64,000 bases of DNA from Zeimonas sediminis. GTDB lineage: Bacteria > Pseudomonadota > Gammaproteobacteria > Burkholderiales > Burkholderiaceae_E. Shown piece after piece: positions 28,701-37,480 of the stretch. How positions within the stretch are numbered: position 1 is the stretch's first letter; each line of letters starts with the position of its first letter. The stretch spans positions 1,612,001 through 1,676,000 of the forward strand of contig NZ_JAMQYE010000001.1 in assembly GCF_023721795.1 (NCBI RefSeq), read 5' to 3'. The notes beneath the pieces were generated by a model. That model was not told where the DNA came from, did not search any database, and worked only from the letters and a program-made list of their open reading frames with translations. The translations under genes were made by a program, and so were the position numbers.

Positions 28701-29194
28701 CAGCGCCCGGCCGCGGCGGCCGCCGCCTCGCGGTTGCCGGCCAGCAGAGCCTGCCCGACCTCGCCGGCCTGCGCCCCCGACAGCGCGATCAGCCCGTCGG
28801 CAATCGGGCGGCCATCCTGCGCGGATTCGTCGAACCACTCGGCGCGAAGCTCGGCCCGGCCGCGATACTCGTTCTCGAGCCAGGCCCGGCTGAGCAGCTC
28901 GCACAGCCGCAGGTAGCCCTCCCGGTTGCGGGCGAGCAGCAGGATCCGGAACGGGCGCTCGCGCTCGGCCTCGTTCGTGACCCAGCAGTCGGCGCCGCAG
29001 ATCGGCTTGACCCCCTTGCCGCGGGCGGCCTTGTAGAACTTGACCCAGCCGAACAGGTTGCCCAGGTCGGTGACCGCGACCGCCGGCTGGGCGTCGGCCG
29101 CGGCCGCTGCGACCAGCGCGTCGAGGCGCACGATCGAGTCGCTGATCGAGTATTCCGAATGGACTCGGAGGTGGACGAATCTGGGGTCGGTCAT
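25715..29194 (-). CDS. dnaE: DNA polymerase III alpha subunit
   Basis: The replicative polymerase catalytic subunit, 1159 residues, close to the E. coli length of 1160. It begins with a PHP domain ([15 protein letters not shown]) and contains the palm metal site [12 protein letters not shown], the [14 protein letters not shown] block and [13 protein letters not shown]. The finger region reads [30 protein letters not shown], and an OB fold sits near the end ([28 protein letters not shown]). The ATG at 29194 is the family start; no Shine-Dalgarno precedes it. An LPS operon follows with 1 bp spacing, so dnaE may lead that message. Confidence 0.97.
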   Translation of the reverse strand: [1159 protein letters not shown]

Positions 29195-29212
29195 CGGTAC
29201 AATTCTATCCCC
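29195..29212. promoter_or_regulatory. 18-bp divergent start-to-start gap with overlapping -10 elements
   Basis: Between the dnaE ATG (minus) and a DMT transporter ATG (plus) lie only 18 bp. They hold a plus-strand TACAAT (29198-29203, nine bases before the plus ATG) and a minus-strand TAGAAT (29202-29207, seven bases before the dnaE ATG). Neither gene has a Shine-Dalgarno. This fits a bidirectional promoter making leaderless messages; -35 elements would fall inside the opposite gene and none is convincing. Confidence 0.45.
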
Positions 29213-30103
29213 ATGCCCCGCGACCTCTCCCACCGCAACGCCGCCCTGCTGCTCGCCTTCTGCGCGATCTGCTGGAGCATCGCCGGCGTGTTCACCCGGC
29301 ACCTCGAACGGGCCGACGGCTTCGAGATCACCTTCTGGCGAAGCTTCTTCTGCGCCGTCGCGATGATCGCGATCCTGGCCTGGCAGCGGCGCGGCAACCC
29401 GCTCGTTCCGGTCGTGGCCATGGGCTGGCCCGGCCTGTTCTCCGGGTTCATGTGGTCGATCATGTTCACCTGCTTCATGCTGGCGATCACCCGCACCAGC
29501 GTGGCCAACACCCTGCTGGTGCTGAGCGTGTCGCCGCTGCTGGCCGCGCTGCTCGGCCGCGCGGTGCTCGGCAACCGGCTCTCGCCGATGACCTGGGCGG
29601 CGATCGGGCTGGCCGGCTTCGGCATCTGGTGGATGGTCCGCGACGGCGTCTCGGCCGACGGCCTTGCCGGCATGCTGATCGCGGCGGCGGTGCCGGTGGC
29701 CGCGGCGGTCAACATCGTCACGCTGAAGAAGCTGCAGGCCGACGTGGACCTCGCCCCCGCCGTGCTGATCGGCGCGCTGCTGTCCTGCCTGTTCACGCTG
29801 CCGCTGGCCTGGCCGCTGGGGGCCACCTCGAACGACCTGGCGATCCTCGCGCTGCTAGGCGTGATCCAGCTCGCGGTGCCCTGCTTCCTGATGATCCGGG
29901 CCACCCGCTCGCTCGCGCCGCACGAAGTGGCGCTGATCGCTCTGCTCGAGGTCGTGTTCGGGCCGATCTGGGCCTGGCTGGGCGCCGGCGAGGCCATGCC
30001 GCCCGCCACGATCCAGGGCGGCCTGGTCGTGCTGGCGGCCCTGGTCGGCAACGCGCTGGTCGGCCGGGCACCGCCGCCCGCGGTCGCCCGGGCGACGGCT
30101 TGA
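29213..30103 (+). CDS. DMT superfamily transporter (EamA)
   Basis: A 296-residue permease with ten hydrophobic helices in two EamA repeats; the first starts LLLAFCAICWSIAGVFTRHL and contains the paired TRTSVANTLLVLSVSPLLAALLG, the second ends EVALIALLEVVFGPIWAWLGAGE. This is the common metabolite-exporter layout. It is divergent from dnaE with 18 bp between starts, has no visible ribosome binding site, and is followed 37 bp later by a HAD phosphatase gene. Substrate unknown. Confidence 0.88.
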   Translation: MPRDLSHRNAALLLAFCAICWSIAGVFTRHLERADGFEITFWRSFFCAVAMIAILAWQRRGNPLVPVVAMGWPGLFSGFMWSIMFTCFMLAITRTSVANTLLVLSVSPLLAALLGRAVLGNRLSPMTWAAIGLAGFGIWWMVRDGVSADGLAGMLIAAAVPVAAAVNIVTLKKLQADVDLAPAVLIGALLSCLFTLPLAWPLGATSNDLAILALLGVIQLAVPCFLMIRATRSLAPHEVALIALLEVVFGPIWAWLGAGEAMPPATIQGGLVVLAALVGNALVGRAPPPAVARATA

Positions 30104-30140
30104 GCCGCCACGGCCCGGCGCCTCGCACGGAGTTCCCGGC

Positions 30141-30977
30141 ATGACGCGGCCCGATGCCGGCCCCCCGCCCACGGGTCCGGACGCCGAGCCCCCGCGGCTG
30201 AGGCCGCTCGAGGAGTTCGACGCGCGCGGCGTCCACGGCGTGCTGACCGACCTCGACGACACGCTGAGCACCGACGGCCGCCTCGACCCCGAGGCCTTCG
30301 CGGCGATGAACCGGCTCCGCCAGGCCGGGCTGCGGGTCGTGCCGGTGACCGGCCGCTCGGCCGGCTGGTGCGACCATTTCGTGCGGATGTGGCCGGTAGA
30401 CGCGGTGATCGGCGAAACCGGCGCCTTCTACATGCTTCGCCAGGGCGGCGGCGTGCGCACCGTGTTCACGCCCGGCGCCGAAGACCTCCATGCCGCCCGC
30501 ACCCGGCGCGAAGCGATCGCCGCCGAAGTGCTGCGCGAAGTGCCCGAGGCCGCGCTCGCCGGCGACCAGCCCTACCGGCTGATCGACCTGGCGATCGACG
30601 TCGCCGAGGCGGTGCCGCCAGTGGCGCCGGCGCGGGTCGCCCGCATCGTCGAGATCCTGCGCGCGCACGGCATGCACGCGCAGACCAGCTCGATCCACGT
30701 GAACGCCTGGTTCGGCGAGTTCGACAAGGGCCGCACCGCCCGCAAGCTGCTCGCCGAGCAGTTCGGGGAGAGCGACGACGATGCCCGCGACCGCTGGGTC
30801 TGCGTCGGCGACGCGCCGAACGACGCCCCGCTGTTCGCGGCCTTCCGGAACTCGGTCGGCGTCGCCAACCTGCTGGCGCGCGCCGACCGGATGCCGGTGC
30901 TGCCCCGCTGGATCACCCGCGCGCCCAGCGGCGCGGGCTTCGCGGAGCTCGCCGCCCACCTGCTGGCGGCCAGATGA
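30141..30977 (+). CDS. HAD-IIB family hydrolase
   Basis: A 278-residue haloacid-dehalogenase phosphatase with a C2-type cap. Motif I is GVLTDLDDTL (nucleophile Asp37, acid Asp39), motif II VVPVTGRSAGW, motif III lysine in GEFDKGRTARKLL and motif IV CVGDAPNDAPLF. The arrangement is closest to sucrose-phosphate/mannosyl-3-phosphoglycerate phosphatase-like or Cof-like enzymes acting on sugar phosphates. The N-terminal 25 residues are Pro-rich and may not be part of the fold. It overlaps the next gene by 4 bp (ATGA). Confidence 0.87.
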   Translation: MTRPDAGPPPTGPDAEPPRLRPLEEFDARGVHGVLTDLDDTLSTDGRLDPEAFAAMNRLRQAGLRVVPVTGRSAGWCDHFVRMWPVDAVIGETGAFYMLRQGGGVRTVFTPGAEDLHAARTRREAIAAEVLREVPEAALAGDQPYRLIDLAIDVAEAVPPVAPARVARIVEILRAHGMHAQTSSIHVNAWFGEFDKGRTARKLLAEQFGESDDDARDRWVCVGDAPNDAPLFAAFRNSVGVANLLARADRMPVLPRWITRAPSGAGFAELAAHLLAAR

Positions 30978-31804
30978 TCGAGGAAACCGAACTCGGGCGA
31001 CCCGACGGCGCCTTGCTGCGCGGCTGGATCCGCCACCCGGCCGCGCCCGATCCGGCGCGAGCCGTGTGGATCGTCCACGGCCTGGGCGAGCACATGGGCC
31101 GGCACGCGGAACTGGCGGACTGGTTCGTCGCTCGCGGCTACACGGTGGCGGGGCACGACCATCGCGGCCACGGCCGCTCGTCGGGGCGGCGCGGCGCGAT
31201 CCCGGAAACCTGGGACCTCGTCGACGACCTCGAGGCCGGCCTTTCGGCCTTCGCCTTGCGGCTGTCCGCGCCGCCGCTGATGTTCGGCCAGAGCCTGGGC
31301 GGGCTGACCGCGCTCGCCTTCGCGCTGCGCGCGCCAGATCGCCTTCGCGGCCTGGTCCTGTCCTCGCCTGCCCTGGATCCCGGCCTCTCCGGAGCGCAGC
31401 GGCTCCTGCACCGCGCGCTGCTGCGCCTCGCTCCGGACCTGCCGGTGCCGACCGGGCTCGATCCGGAGCGACTGTCGCACGACCCCGAGGTCGCCCGTCG
31501 CTGGCGCGCCGATCCGCTGGTTCACGGCCGGATCACCGCGCGCCTGCTCGACTTCGTGGTCGAGGGCTCCGCCCGGGCCGCGCGCGAGGCCGCTGGTCTC
31601 TCGGTGCCGACGCTGCTGCAGTACGGCACCGACGACAGCTTCGTCGATCCGGCGGGAAGCCGCCGCTTCGCCGCCGCCGCGCCGACGCGGCTGCTGACCG
31701 TGCACGAATACCCCGGCCTGCGGCACGAGCTCCATCAGGAGCCGGCTGCGATGCGCGAGCCTGTCAGGGCCGACCTGCTGGCCTGGCTCGCGCGGCTCGG
31801 CTGA
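30974..31804 (+). CDS. Alpha/beta hydrolase (monoacylglycerol-lipase-like)
   Basis: A 276-residue serine hydrolase. HGLGEHMGRH (residues 35-44) is the oxyanion segment of the monoglyceride-lipase family, GHDHRGHGRSSG follows, and the nucleophile is Ser108 in FGQSLGG. The acid is in YGTDDSFVDP and the base in LRHELHQEP. It would cleave monoacylglycerol or lysophospholipid-like esters in the cytoplasm or at the inner membrane. It overlaps the HAD gene by 4 bp and, tail to tail, the flavodoxin-like gene by 41 bp. Confidence 0.9.
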   Translation: MIEETELGRPDGALLRGWIRHPAAPDPARAVWIVHGLGEHMGRHAELADWFVARGYTVAGHDHRGHGRSSGRRGAIPETWDLVDDLEAGLSAFALRLSAPPLMFGQSLGGLTALAFALRAPDRLRGLVLSSPALDPGLSGAQRLLHRALLRLAPDLPVPTGLDPERLSHDPEVARRWRADPLVHGRITARLLDFVVEGSARAAREAAGLSVPTLLQYGTDDSFVDPAGSRRFAAAAPTRLLTVHEYPGLRHELHQEPAAMREPVRADLLAWLARLG

Positions 31805-32351
31805 TACCGGCGAAACCCGCGATCCGCTCGCCATAGGCGAACGCGGTCTCCAGGTCGCCGGCCGGCGGGCTCTGCTCCGGCGGCACGTTGTCGGCCTGGG
31901 CCATCGGGCCGATGTAGCTGCCCAGCCGGTTCCGTTCTTCCGGATCGCCCGGCCGCTGCGGCGGCATCATGCCGAGACCGACCCAGACCATGCCGTGCTG
32001 CATCGCCAGCGTGACGAAGTAGCTGAGCGTGGCGAACTTGTCGCCGCTCATGTTCAGCGAGCAGGTGAAGCCGCCGGCGACCTTGTCCTTCCAGCCCTGC
32101 GTGAACCAGACCTTGGAGCTCGCGTCGGCGAAGGCCTTGAACGGCGCCGACGGGCCGCCCATGTAGGTCGGCGCGCCGAAGACGATCGCGTCGGCATCGG
32201 CGAGGCGCCGCCAGCCGGCGTCGTCGATCGCGGAAACGTCGAGCGGCGAGGCGTCGACGCCGGCCACCGAGGCGGCGCCGTCGACGACCGCCTCGGCGAG
32301 CTTCTTCGTGTGGCCGTAGCCGGAGTGGTAGGCGACGATCACGATCGTCAT
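31764..32351 (-). CDS. Flavodoxin family NAD(P)H:quinone oxidoreductase (WrbA-like)
   Basis: A 195-residue flavodoxin fold: the FMN phosphate loop is HSGYGHTKKLAEAVVDGA at residues 9-26, followed by DAIVFGAPTYMGGPSAPFKAF and the SGDKFATLSYF loop. The order matches WrbA-type NAD(P)H:quinone reductases and multimeric flavodoxin-like proteins. ATG at 32351. It lies downstream of the pirin gene on the same strand with a 49-bp gap, so the pair may be a small redox-stress operon opposite the LysR regulator. Confidence 0.88.
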   Translation of the reverse strand: MTIVIVAYHSGYGHTKKLAEAVVDGAASVAGVDASPLDVSAIDDAGWRRLADADAIVFGAPTYMGGPSAPFKAFADASSKVWFTQGWKDKVAGGFTCSLNMSGDKFATLSYFVTLAMQHGMVWVGLGMMPPQRPGDPEERNRLGSYIGPMAQADNVPPEQSPPAGDLETAFAYGERIAGFAGISRAARARPAGRP

Positions 32352-32400
32352 GCGCGAGCCTTCCTGTCGTCGAGCGAGTGATGAAACCGCCAGCGCGCGC

Positions 32401-33099
32401 TCAGGCGAGGTCGAACACGAGCACTTCCGCGCCCTGGCCATCGGCGAACTCGAAGCGGGTCTCGCCGGTGAACTTCGCGGCGTCGCCCGCCTCGAGCGGA
32501 TAGCCGTTCACCGACAGGCGCCCGCGGGCCAGGTGCACGTAGACCTGCCGCCCCGGCGCCACTTCGAGCGTGGCCCGCTCGGCCGCGTCGAACAGCCCGG
32601 CGTGAAGCCGCGCGTCCTGGTGCACGGTGACCGAACCGGCCGCGCCGTCGGGCGACGCGACCAGCGCGAGCCGGCCGCGGCGGGCGGCCGGCTCGAAGTG
32701 CTTCTGCTCGTAGCCCGGCGCGATCCCCTGCTGCCCGGGGATGATCCAGATCTGCAGGAAGTGGGTCTGTCCGGTGGCCGAATGGTTGAACTCCGAGTGC
32801 ATGACGCCGGTGCCCGCGCTCATCCGCTGGACGTCGCCCGGCCGGATCACCGAGCCGTTGCCCATGCTGTCGCGATGGGCGAGCTCGCCGTCGAGCACGT
32901 AGCTGAGGATCTCCATGTCCCGATGCCCGTGCGTGCCGAAGCCGGTGCCCGGCTCGATGCGGTCCTCGTTGATCACGCGCAGCGCCCCGAAGCCCATGTG
33001 GGCCGGGTCGTGGTAGCCGGCAAAGGAAAAGCTGTGGAAGGACTTGAGCCAGCCGTGATCGGCGTAGCCGCGCTCGCGGCCGCGTCGGAATTCGACCAT
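32401..33099 (-). CDS. Pirin family protein (YhhW-like quercetinase)
   Basis: A 232-residue bicupin. The N-terminal cupin keeps all four metal ligands at the positions known for E. coli YhhW: His57 and His59 (GTHGHRDMEI), His101 and Glu103 (VMHSEFNH). Such pirins bind iron or other metals and several cleave quercetin oxidatively; the physiological substrate is uncertain. AAGGAGG lies just before the ATG at 33099. Divergent from a LysR regulator, which is the likely controller. Confidence 0.92.
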   Translation of the reverse strand: MVEFRRGRERGYADHGWLKSFHSFSFAGYHDPAHMGFGALRVINEDRIEPGTGFGTHGHRDMEILSYVLDGELAHRDSMGNGSVIRPGDVQRMSAGTGVMHSEFNHSATGQTHFLQIWIIPGQQGIAPGYEQKHFEPAARRGRLALVASPDGAAGSVTVHQDARLHAGLFDAAERATLEVAPGRQVYVHLARGRLSVNGYPLEAGDAAKFTGETRFEFADGQGAEVLVFDLA

Positions 33100-33188
33100 C
33101 GGGGAACCTCCTTGCAGGGAAACGGTTTCGATGTGGGTAGTCTAGGCGCCGCAGGGCTTGCATCCGTCGCTAGAATTCGTGCGGTTCG

Positions 33189-33203
33189 TTCAAATTTCTT
33201 GAA
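33189..33203. promoter_or_regulatory. LysR-type operator candidate
   Basis: Perfect dyad TTCAA-ATTTC-TTGAA. Its inner part has the T-N11-A form expected for a LysR-family recognition site. It sits 13 bp before the LysR gene start and in the 117-bp gap shared with the divergent pirin gene, where such regulators usually bind to control both. Confidence 0.5.
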
Positions 33204-33216
33204 GGCCCGGCCCGCG

Positions 33217-34161
33217 GTGAATCTCTCGCTCGAAGCCCTCGAGATCGTCGACATGATCGCCAGGCGCGGCAGCTTCGCCGCGGCGGCGGCCGAGCTCGGC
33301 AAGGTGCCGTCGGCGCTCAGCTACACGGTTCGCCGGCTAGAGGAAGACCTCGACGTCCTGGTCTTCGACAGGCGCGGCGGCCGGGCCCGCCTGACCGACG
33401 CGGGCCGCGAGTTGCTGGACCAGGGCAGGCTGCTGCTGCGCGCCGCGGACGACCTCGCCTGCCGGGTTCGCGAGGTCGCGACCGGCTGGGAAGTCGAGCT
33501 CAGGATCGCGGTCGACGGCGTCGTCGCCTTCGACCGCCTGCTCGCGCTGATCGCCGACTTCCACCGGATCGGCGCGCCGACCCGCCTGCGCATCTCCCAC
33601 GAGGTGCTCGAGGGCGGCTGGGATGCGCTGGTCGACGGGCGCGCCGACCTGGCGATCGGCGTCGCCCACGACGCGCCGGCCGAGGCGGCGATCGCCGGCC
33701 AGTTCAGCCATCGCCCGCTCGGCGAGCTGGATTTCGTGTTCTGCGTGGCCCCGCACCACCCGCTCGCGGCCGAGCGCGGCCCGGTCACGCTCGCGATGCG
33801 GCAAGCGCACCGCGCGGTGGCGATCGCCGACACGTCGCGCGGCCGCCCCGCGCGCAGCCGGGGCCTGCTCGGCGGCCAGGACCTGCTGACCGTCGCGACG
33901 ATGGAGCAGAAGGTCGCCGCCCAGCTCGCCGGCCTGGGCTGCGGCTTCCTGCCCGAGCCCTTCGCCCGCCCGCATCTGGCAGCGGGCCGGCTGCTCGCGC
34001 TCGAGCTCGACGAGCCCCGGCCGCCCGATGCGCTGCGCTATGTGTGGCGCACCGCCGCGCTCGGCAAGTCGCTCAGGTGGTGGCTGTCGCGACTCGAGGT
34101 CGCGCGGGTCCGCAAGAAGCTGCTCGCCGGGCCGTCCGCAGCCGACGAGGCGCCGCGGTGA
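33217..34161 (+). CDS. LysR family transcriptional regulator
   Basis: A 314-residue LTTR from the GTG at 33217. The winged helix occupies residues 1-60 ([45 protein letters not shown]), followed by the linker helix and a periplasmic-binding-like effector domain ([44 protein letters not shown]). An upstream in-frame TTG at 33199 would put the start inside the operator dyad, so GTG is preferred. Likely targets are the divergent pirin and flavodoxin-like genes. GTGA overlap with gluQ. Confidence 0.9.
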   Translation: MNLSLEALEIVDMIARRGSFAAAAAELGKVPSALSYTVRRLEEDLDVLVFDRRGGRARLTDAGRELLDQGRLLLRAADDLACRVREVATGWEVELRIAVDGVVAFDRLLALIADFHRIGAPTRLRISHEVLEGGWDALVDGRADLAIGVAHDAPAEAAIAGQFSHRPLGELDFVFCVAPHHPLAAERGPVTLAMRQAHRAVAIADTSRGRPARSRGLLGGQDLLTVATMEQKVAAQLAGLGCGFLPEPFARPHLAAGRLLALELDEPRPPDALRYVWRTAALGKSLRWWLSRLEVARVRKKLLAGPSAADEAPR

Positions 34162-35141
34162 ACGACGAACGCCTGCCGCCGCGCGGCGAGCGCCTTGCGA
34201 CGGGCGGCGAGCGCCCGAACCCTGGCGCAGGGCGCCGCGCCTACGTCGGCCGCTTCGCGCCCTCCCCGACCGGCCCGCTGCACGAGGGGTCGCTGGCCAC
34301 CGCGCTGGCGAGCCGGCTCGATGCGCTCGCCCACGGCGGCCGCTGGCTGCTGCGGATCGAGGACCTCGACCCGCCGCGCGAGATGCCGGGCGCCGCCGCC
34401 GGCATCGTCGACACGCTCGCCCGGCTCGGCTTCGCGCCCGATGGCCCGGTCGAATACCAGAGCCGGCGCGGCGCGCTCTACCAGCAGGCATTCGAGCGGC
34501 TGCGGGCGGCCGGCCTGCTCTACCCCTGCGCCTGCACCCGGCGCGAGATCGCCGATTCGCTGACCCGGGTGGGCCTCGCGCGCGAACGGCACCGCGAGCT
34601 CGTCTATCCGGGCACCTGCCGGCACGGCATGCCGGCGGGCCGCGAGCCGCGGGCGTGGCGGCTGCGCGTCGGCGACGCAGTCGTCGCATGGCGGGATCGC
34701 AGCGGAAGGTCCTTCGAGGACCGGATGGCCGAAGAGGTCGGAGATTTCGTGCTGAAGCGGGCCGACGGCCTGTGGGCCTACCAGCTCGCGGTGGTCGTCG
34801 ACGACGCCGCGCAGGGCGTCACCGACGTCGTGCGCGGCGACGACCTGATCGGGTCCACTTCGCGCCAGATCCTGCTGCAGCGCCTGCTCGGCCTTCCGAC
34901 GCCGCGCTACCTGCACCTTCCGGTGGTGCTCGGCGCGGACGGCGAGAAGCTCTCGAAGCAGAACGGGGCGCAGGCGATCGATGCCGAGCGCCCGCTCGAA
35001 GCGCTGGCCGCCGCGATGCGGCACCTGGGACTGCCCACCGTGCCGCCCTCTGGCGGCGTCAAGACCGGGCTCGACGCCTTCTGGCGCGAGGCAACCGAGG
35101 CCTGGCGCCGGTCGCGCTGGTTCGCCGCCGGGGGACCGTGA
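34158..35141 (+). CDS. gluQ: Glutamyl-Q tRNA(Asp) synthetase
   Basis: A truncated glutamyl-tRNA synthetase paralogue that attaches glutamate to queuosine at the wobble base of tRNA(Asp). The 327-residue protein has the class I signature [11 protein letters not shown] (His42 to Ser45), [10 protein letters not shown], the zinc-type cysteines YPCACTRRE and YPGTCRHG, and KLSKQ in place of KMSKS; it ends without the anticodon-binding domain, as expected. The GTG at 34158 gives about 25 extra disordered residues before the fold. Confidence 0.94.
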   Translation: MNDERLPPRGERLATGGERPNPGAGRRAYVGRFAPSPTGPLHEGSLATALASRLDALAHGGRWLLRIEDLDPPREMPGAAAGIVDTLARLGFAPDGPVEYQSRRGALYQQAFERLRAAGLLYPCACTRREIADSLTRVGLARERHRELVYPGTCRHGMPAGREPRAWRLRVGDAVVAWRDRSGRSFEDRMAEEVGDFVLKRADGLWAYQLAVVVDDAAQGVTDVVRGDDLIGSTSRQILLQRLLGLPTPRYLHLPVVLGADGEKLSKQNGAQAIDAERPLEALAAAMRHLGLPTVPPSGGVKTGLDAFWREATEAWRRSRWFAAGGP

Positions 35142-35168
35142 GCGGCCCCCGGCGCCTGGCTCAATGCA

Positions 35169-36671
35169 CTAGCGCTTGCCGAGTCCGCCGAGCAGCGCGG
35201 CGACCGGCTTGCGCGACCGCCTCGCGCCGGTGATCGAGCCGCGGCCGCCCTTTCCGTGATGCCCGCCGGCCTCGGCCGCCGCAGCGGCGAGCTCGGTTTC
35301 GGCCTCGGTCGCGGCCGGCGGCTCCGGCGGCTCGTAGGGCTGGTGAAAGAGCGGGTCGTCGCGCAGCGACGGCCCGGCCGGCCGCTGGTCCGCGCGACCT
35401 TCGCGCGAACGGCGCGGACGCGACGGGGCTTCCTCGCGACCGCCGCGCGCGGCACGCTCGCCGCGACCCGGCCTCTCGCCGCGCTCGGGCCGCGGCTCGC
35501 GCTCGACCGGGCCGACGTCGATCGACTCGGGCGTGAACTTGCGCTTGGTGAGCTTCTCGATGTCGGCGAGCAGGCGCTCGTCGTTGCTGCCGCACATCAG
35601 CGAGAGCGCGACCCCGCTGGCGCCGGCGCGGCCGGTGCGGCCGATCCGGTGGACGTAGTCCTCGGCGTTGTGAGGCAGGTCGTAGTTGATGACCGCCGGC
35701 AGCTCGGCGATGTCCAGACCTCGCGCGGCCACGTCGGTGGCCACCAGCACGCTGGTCTCGCCCTTCTTGAAGGCCTCGAGCGTGGCGAGCCGCTCCTGCT
35801 GGGTCTTGTCGCCGTGGATCGCCGCGGCGTTGAGGCCGTCGCGCTCGAGCAGGCGGGCAAGCCGGCCGGCGCCGATCTTGGTGTTCGTGAACACGATCAC
35901 CTGCGACAGCGCCCGGTCCTTGATCAGCTTGGCGACCGCCGCGCGCTTGGAGTCGGCGTCGGCCACGCGGTAGATCGTCTGCTCGACGTTCTCGGCGGTG
36001 GCGTTGCGCCGCGCGACCTCGATCGACACCGGGTCGTGCAGGAAGCTCTCTGCCAGCTTGCGGATCTCGCCGGAGAAGGTGGCCGAGAACATCAGGTTCT
36101 GCCGCTTCTTCGGCAGCAGGTTGATGATCCGCTGGATGTCGGGCATGAAGCCCATGTCGAGCATCCGGTCGGCCTCGTCGAGCACGAGCAGCTCGGCCTG
36201 CGCCAGCGACACCGTGCGCTGGCCGACGTGGTCGAGCAGCCGGCCCGGCGTGGCGATCAGCACCTCGGCGCCCTTCTTCAGCTCGGCGATCTGAGGCTTG
36301 ATGTCGACGCCGCCGAACACGACAGCGGCGCGCAGGCCGGTGTGCTTCGCGTAGTCGCGGACGTTCTCGAAGATCTGGTCGGCGAGCTCGCGGGTCGGCG
36401 CGAGGATCAGCGCACGGACCGGATGGCGCGCCGGGGAGGCGCTGGTGTTCGCGTGCCGCATCAGCAGCTGCAGGATAGGCAGCGCGAAGCCGGCGGTCTT
36501 GCCGGTGCCCGTCTGGGCGGCGCCCATGACGTCGCGGCCCTGGAGCACGATCGGGATCGCCTGGGCCTGGATCGGGGTGGGTTCGCGGTAGCCGAGCTCG
36601 GTGACGGCCCGGAGGATGGGTTCGGCCAGGCCGAAGGAATCGAATGTCGTAGTCAAATGCGTGCTTGACAT
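35169..36671 (-). CDS. rhlE: DEAD-box RNA helicase, RhlE type
   Basis: A 500-residue helicase with all motifs: Q-motif [16 protein letters not shown] and [10 protein letters not shown], Walker [10 protein letters not shown] (residues 51-59), [39 protein letters not shown] and [10 protein letters not shown]. From about residue 385 a basic Arg/Gly/Glu tail ([18 protein letters not shown]) leads to the terminal [22 protein letters not shown]-like end seen in betaproteobacterial RhlE-like proteins. It remodels rRNA or mRNA structure. ATG at 36671; the end lies 27 bp from the convergent gluQ. Confidence 0.92.
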   Translation of the reverse strand: MSSTHLTTTFDSFGLAEPILRAVTELGYREPTPIQAQAIPIVLQGRDVMGAAQTGTGKTAGFALPILQLLMRHANTSASPARHPVRALILAPTRELADQIFENVRDYAKHTGLRAAVVFGGVDIKPQIAELKKGAEVLIATPGRLLDHVGQRTVSLAQAELLVLDEADRMLDMGFMPDIQRIINLLPKKRQNLMFSATFSGEIRKLAESFLHDPVSIEVARRNATAENVEQTIYRVADADSKRAAVAKLIKDRALSQVIVFTNTKIGAGRLARLLERDGLNAAAIHGDKTQQERLATLEAFKKGETSVLVATDVAARGLDIAELPAVINYDLPHNAEDYVHRIGRTGRAGASGVALSLMCGSNDERLLADIEKLTKRKFTPESIDVGPVEREPRPERGERPGRGERAARGGREEAPSRPRRSREGRADQRPAGPSLRDDPLFHQPYEPPEPPAATEAETELAAAAAEAGGHHGKGGRGSITGARRSRKPVAALLGGLGKR

Positions 36672-36705
36672 GCCGCAGGACGCGGCACAGGGGTGAAAAA
36701 ACGAT

Positions 36706-36733
36706 ATTGTCCGGCTTTCGGAACGCAATGCAA
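36706..36733 (-). promoter_or_regulatory. Promoter candidate for the RNA helicase gene
   Basis: Read on the minus strand: TTGCAT (-35, 36728-36733), 16 bp, GACAAT (-10, 36706-36711). The predicted leader is about 28 bases and contains a T-run after the -10. The surrounding 36672-36811 is AT-richer than the genes around it. Confidence 0.4.
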
Positions 36734-36811
36734 CATAAATCGGCAGCCGGGAGGCTTGCGCTGGCGCAAGACACCGATGCGCGGTCGTGGACAAAGCGGA
36801 CCCGAATCGCG

Positions 36812-37432
36812 ATGATCGACCGACCCGTTTGCCAGGCAGGACCTCCGTTTCCAGTGCTCCCGCTCGCCCCTTTCCTTCGCGCTCTGGCCATCGTGCTGGC
36901 CGTCCTGGCGCTCCCGGCTTGCCGGTCGCTGCTGCCCGACGCCCACGAGGACACGCTCGTCGAATGGAAGACCTTCGACGACGCCAAGGCGGCGATCGAC
37001 GCCATCGAGCCCTTCAAGACGACCCGTGCCGAGCTCGCCGCCCAGGGGATCGACCCGCTGCGCAACCCGGCGATCACGGTCCTCTCCTACCCGGACGTCG
37101 TCCAGCGCTTCTCGCCCGGCGCCGCGGTGCTGCCGCACCAGCTCGACCCGGGCGTGCTGGCCTGCCTGAAGGCCGCGAAGACCTGCACCGGTTACGCGAT
37201 CGCGATGCGCCGGATCAAGCGCGACCGGACCGGCAACTTCTGGCTCGACTCTTTCAACTTCAACCGGGAAGTCACGATCACCGGCTGGACCTTCAACGCC
37301 ACCGTGCTGTTCGTCGACGGCCTGGCGGTCTTCGCGGTCTACGGCGGCCAGCCCGCGATGCACGAGCGGCAGGTCACCCGCAATCCGCTCGGCCCGCTGC
37401 AGGGTTGGGGCGACGCGCTGCGGCCCCGGTGA
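36812..37432 (+). CDS. Putative lipoprotein of unknown function
   Basis: A 206-residue protein from the ATG at 36812. The N-terminus has a hydrophobic core ([17 protein letters not shown]) ending in a lipobox L-P-A-C, so it should be a membrane-anchored lipoprotein. The mature part begins with an acidic segment and has ALDP-like blocks [21 protein letters not shown] and [30 protein letters not shown]-type strands suggesting a compact alpha/beta domain. I do not recognise its function. Earlier in-frame ATGs (36665, 36728) would add a non-signal-like leader overlapping the helicase promoter. Confidence 0.72.
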   Translation: MIDRPVCQAGPPFPVLPLAPFLRALAIVLAVLALPACRSLLPDAHEDTLVEWKTFDDAKAAIDAIEPFKTTRAELAAQGIDPLRNPAITVLSYPDVVQRFSPGAAVLPHQLDPGVLACLKAAKTCTGYAIAMRRIKRDRTGNFWLDSFNFNREVTITGWTFNATVLFVDGLAVFAVYGGQPAMHERQVTRNPLGPLQGWGDALRPR

Positions 37433-37480
37433 GTCGAAGCGGCGGCACAGGCAGACCACGCTGCCGGCGATTGGCTGCGC

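Noticed and set aside
25742-29180. Very long plus-strand open frame opposite dnaE
   Set aside because: It mirrors dnaE codon structure in a GC-rich genome, is His/Val/Glu-rich with no recognisable domain, and dnaE is unambiguous on the minus strand.
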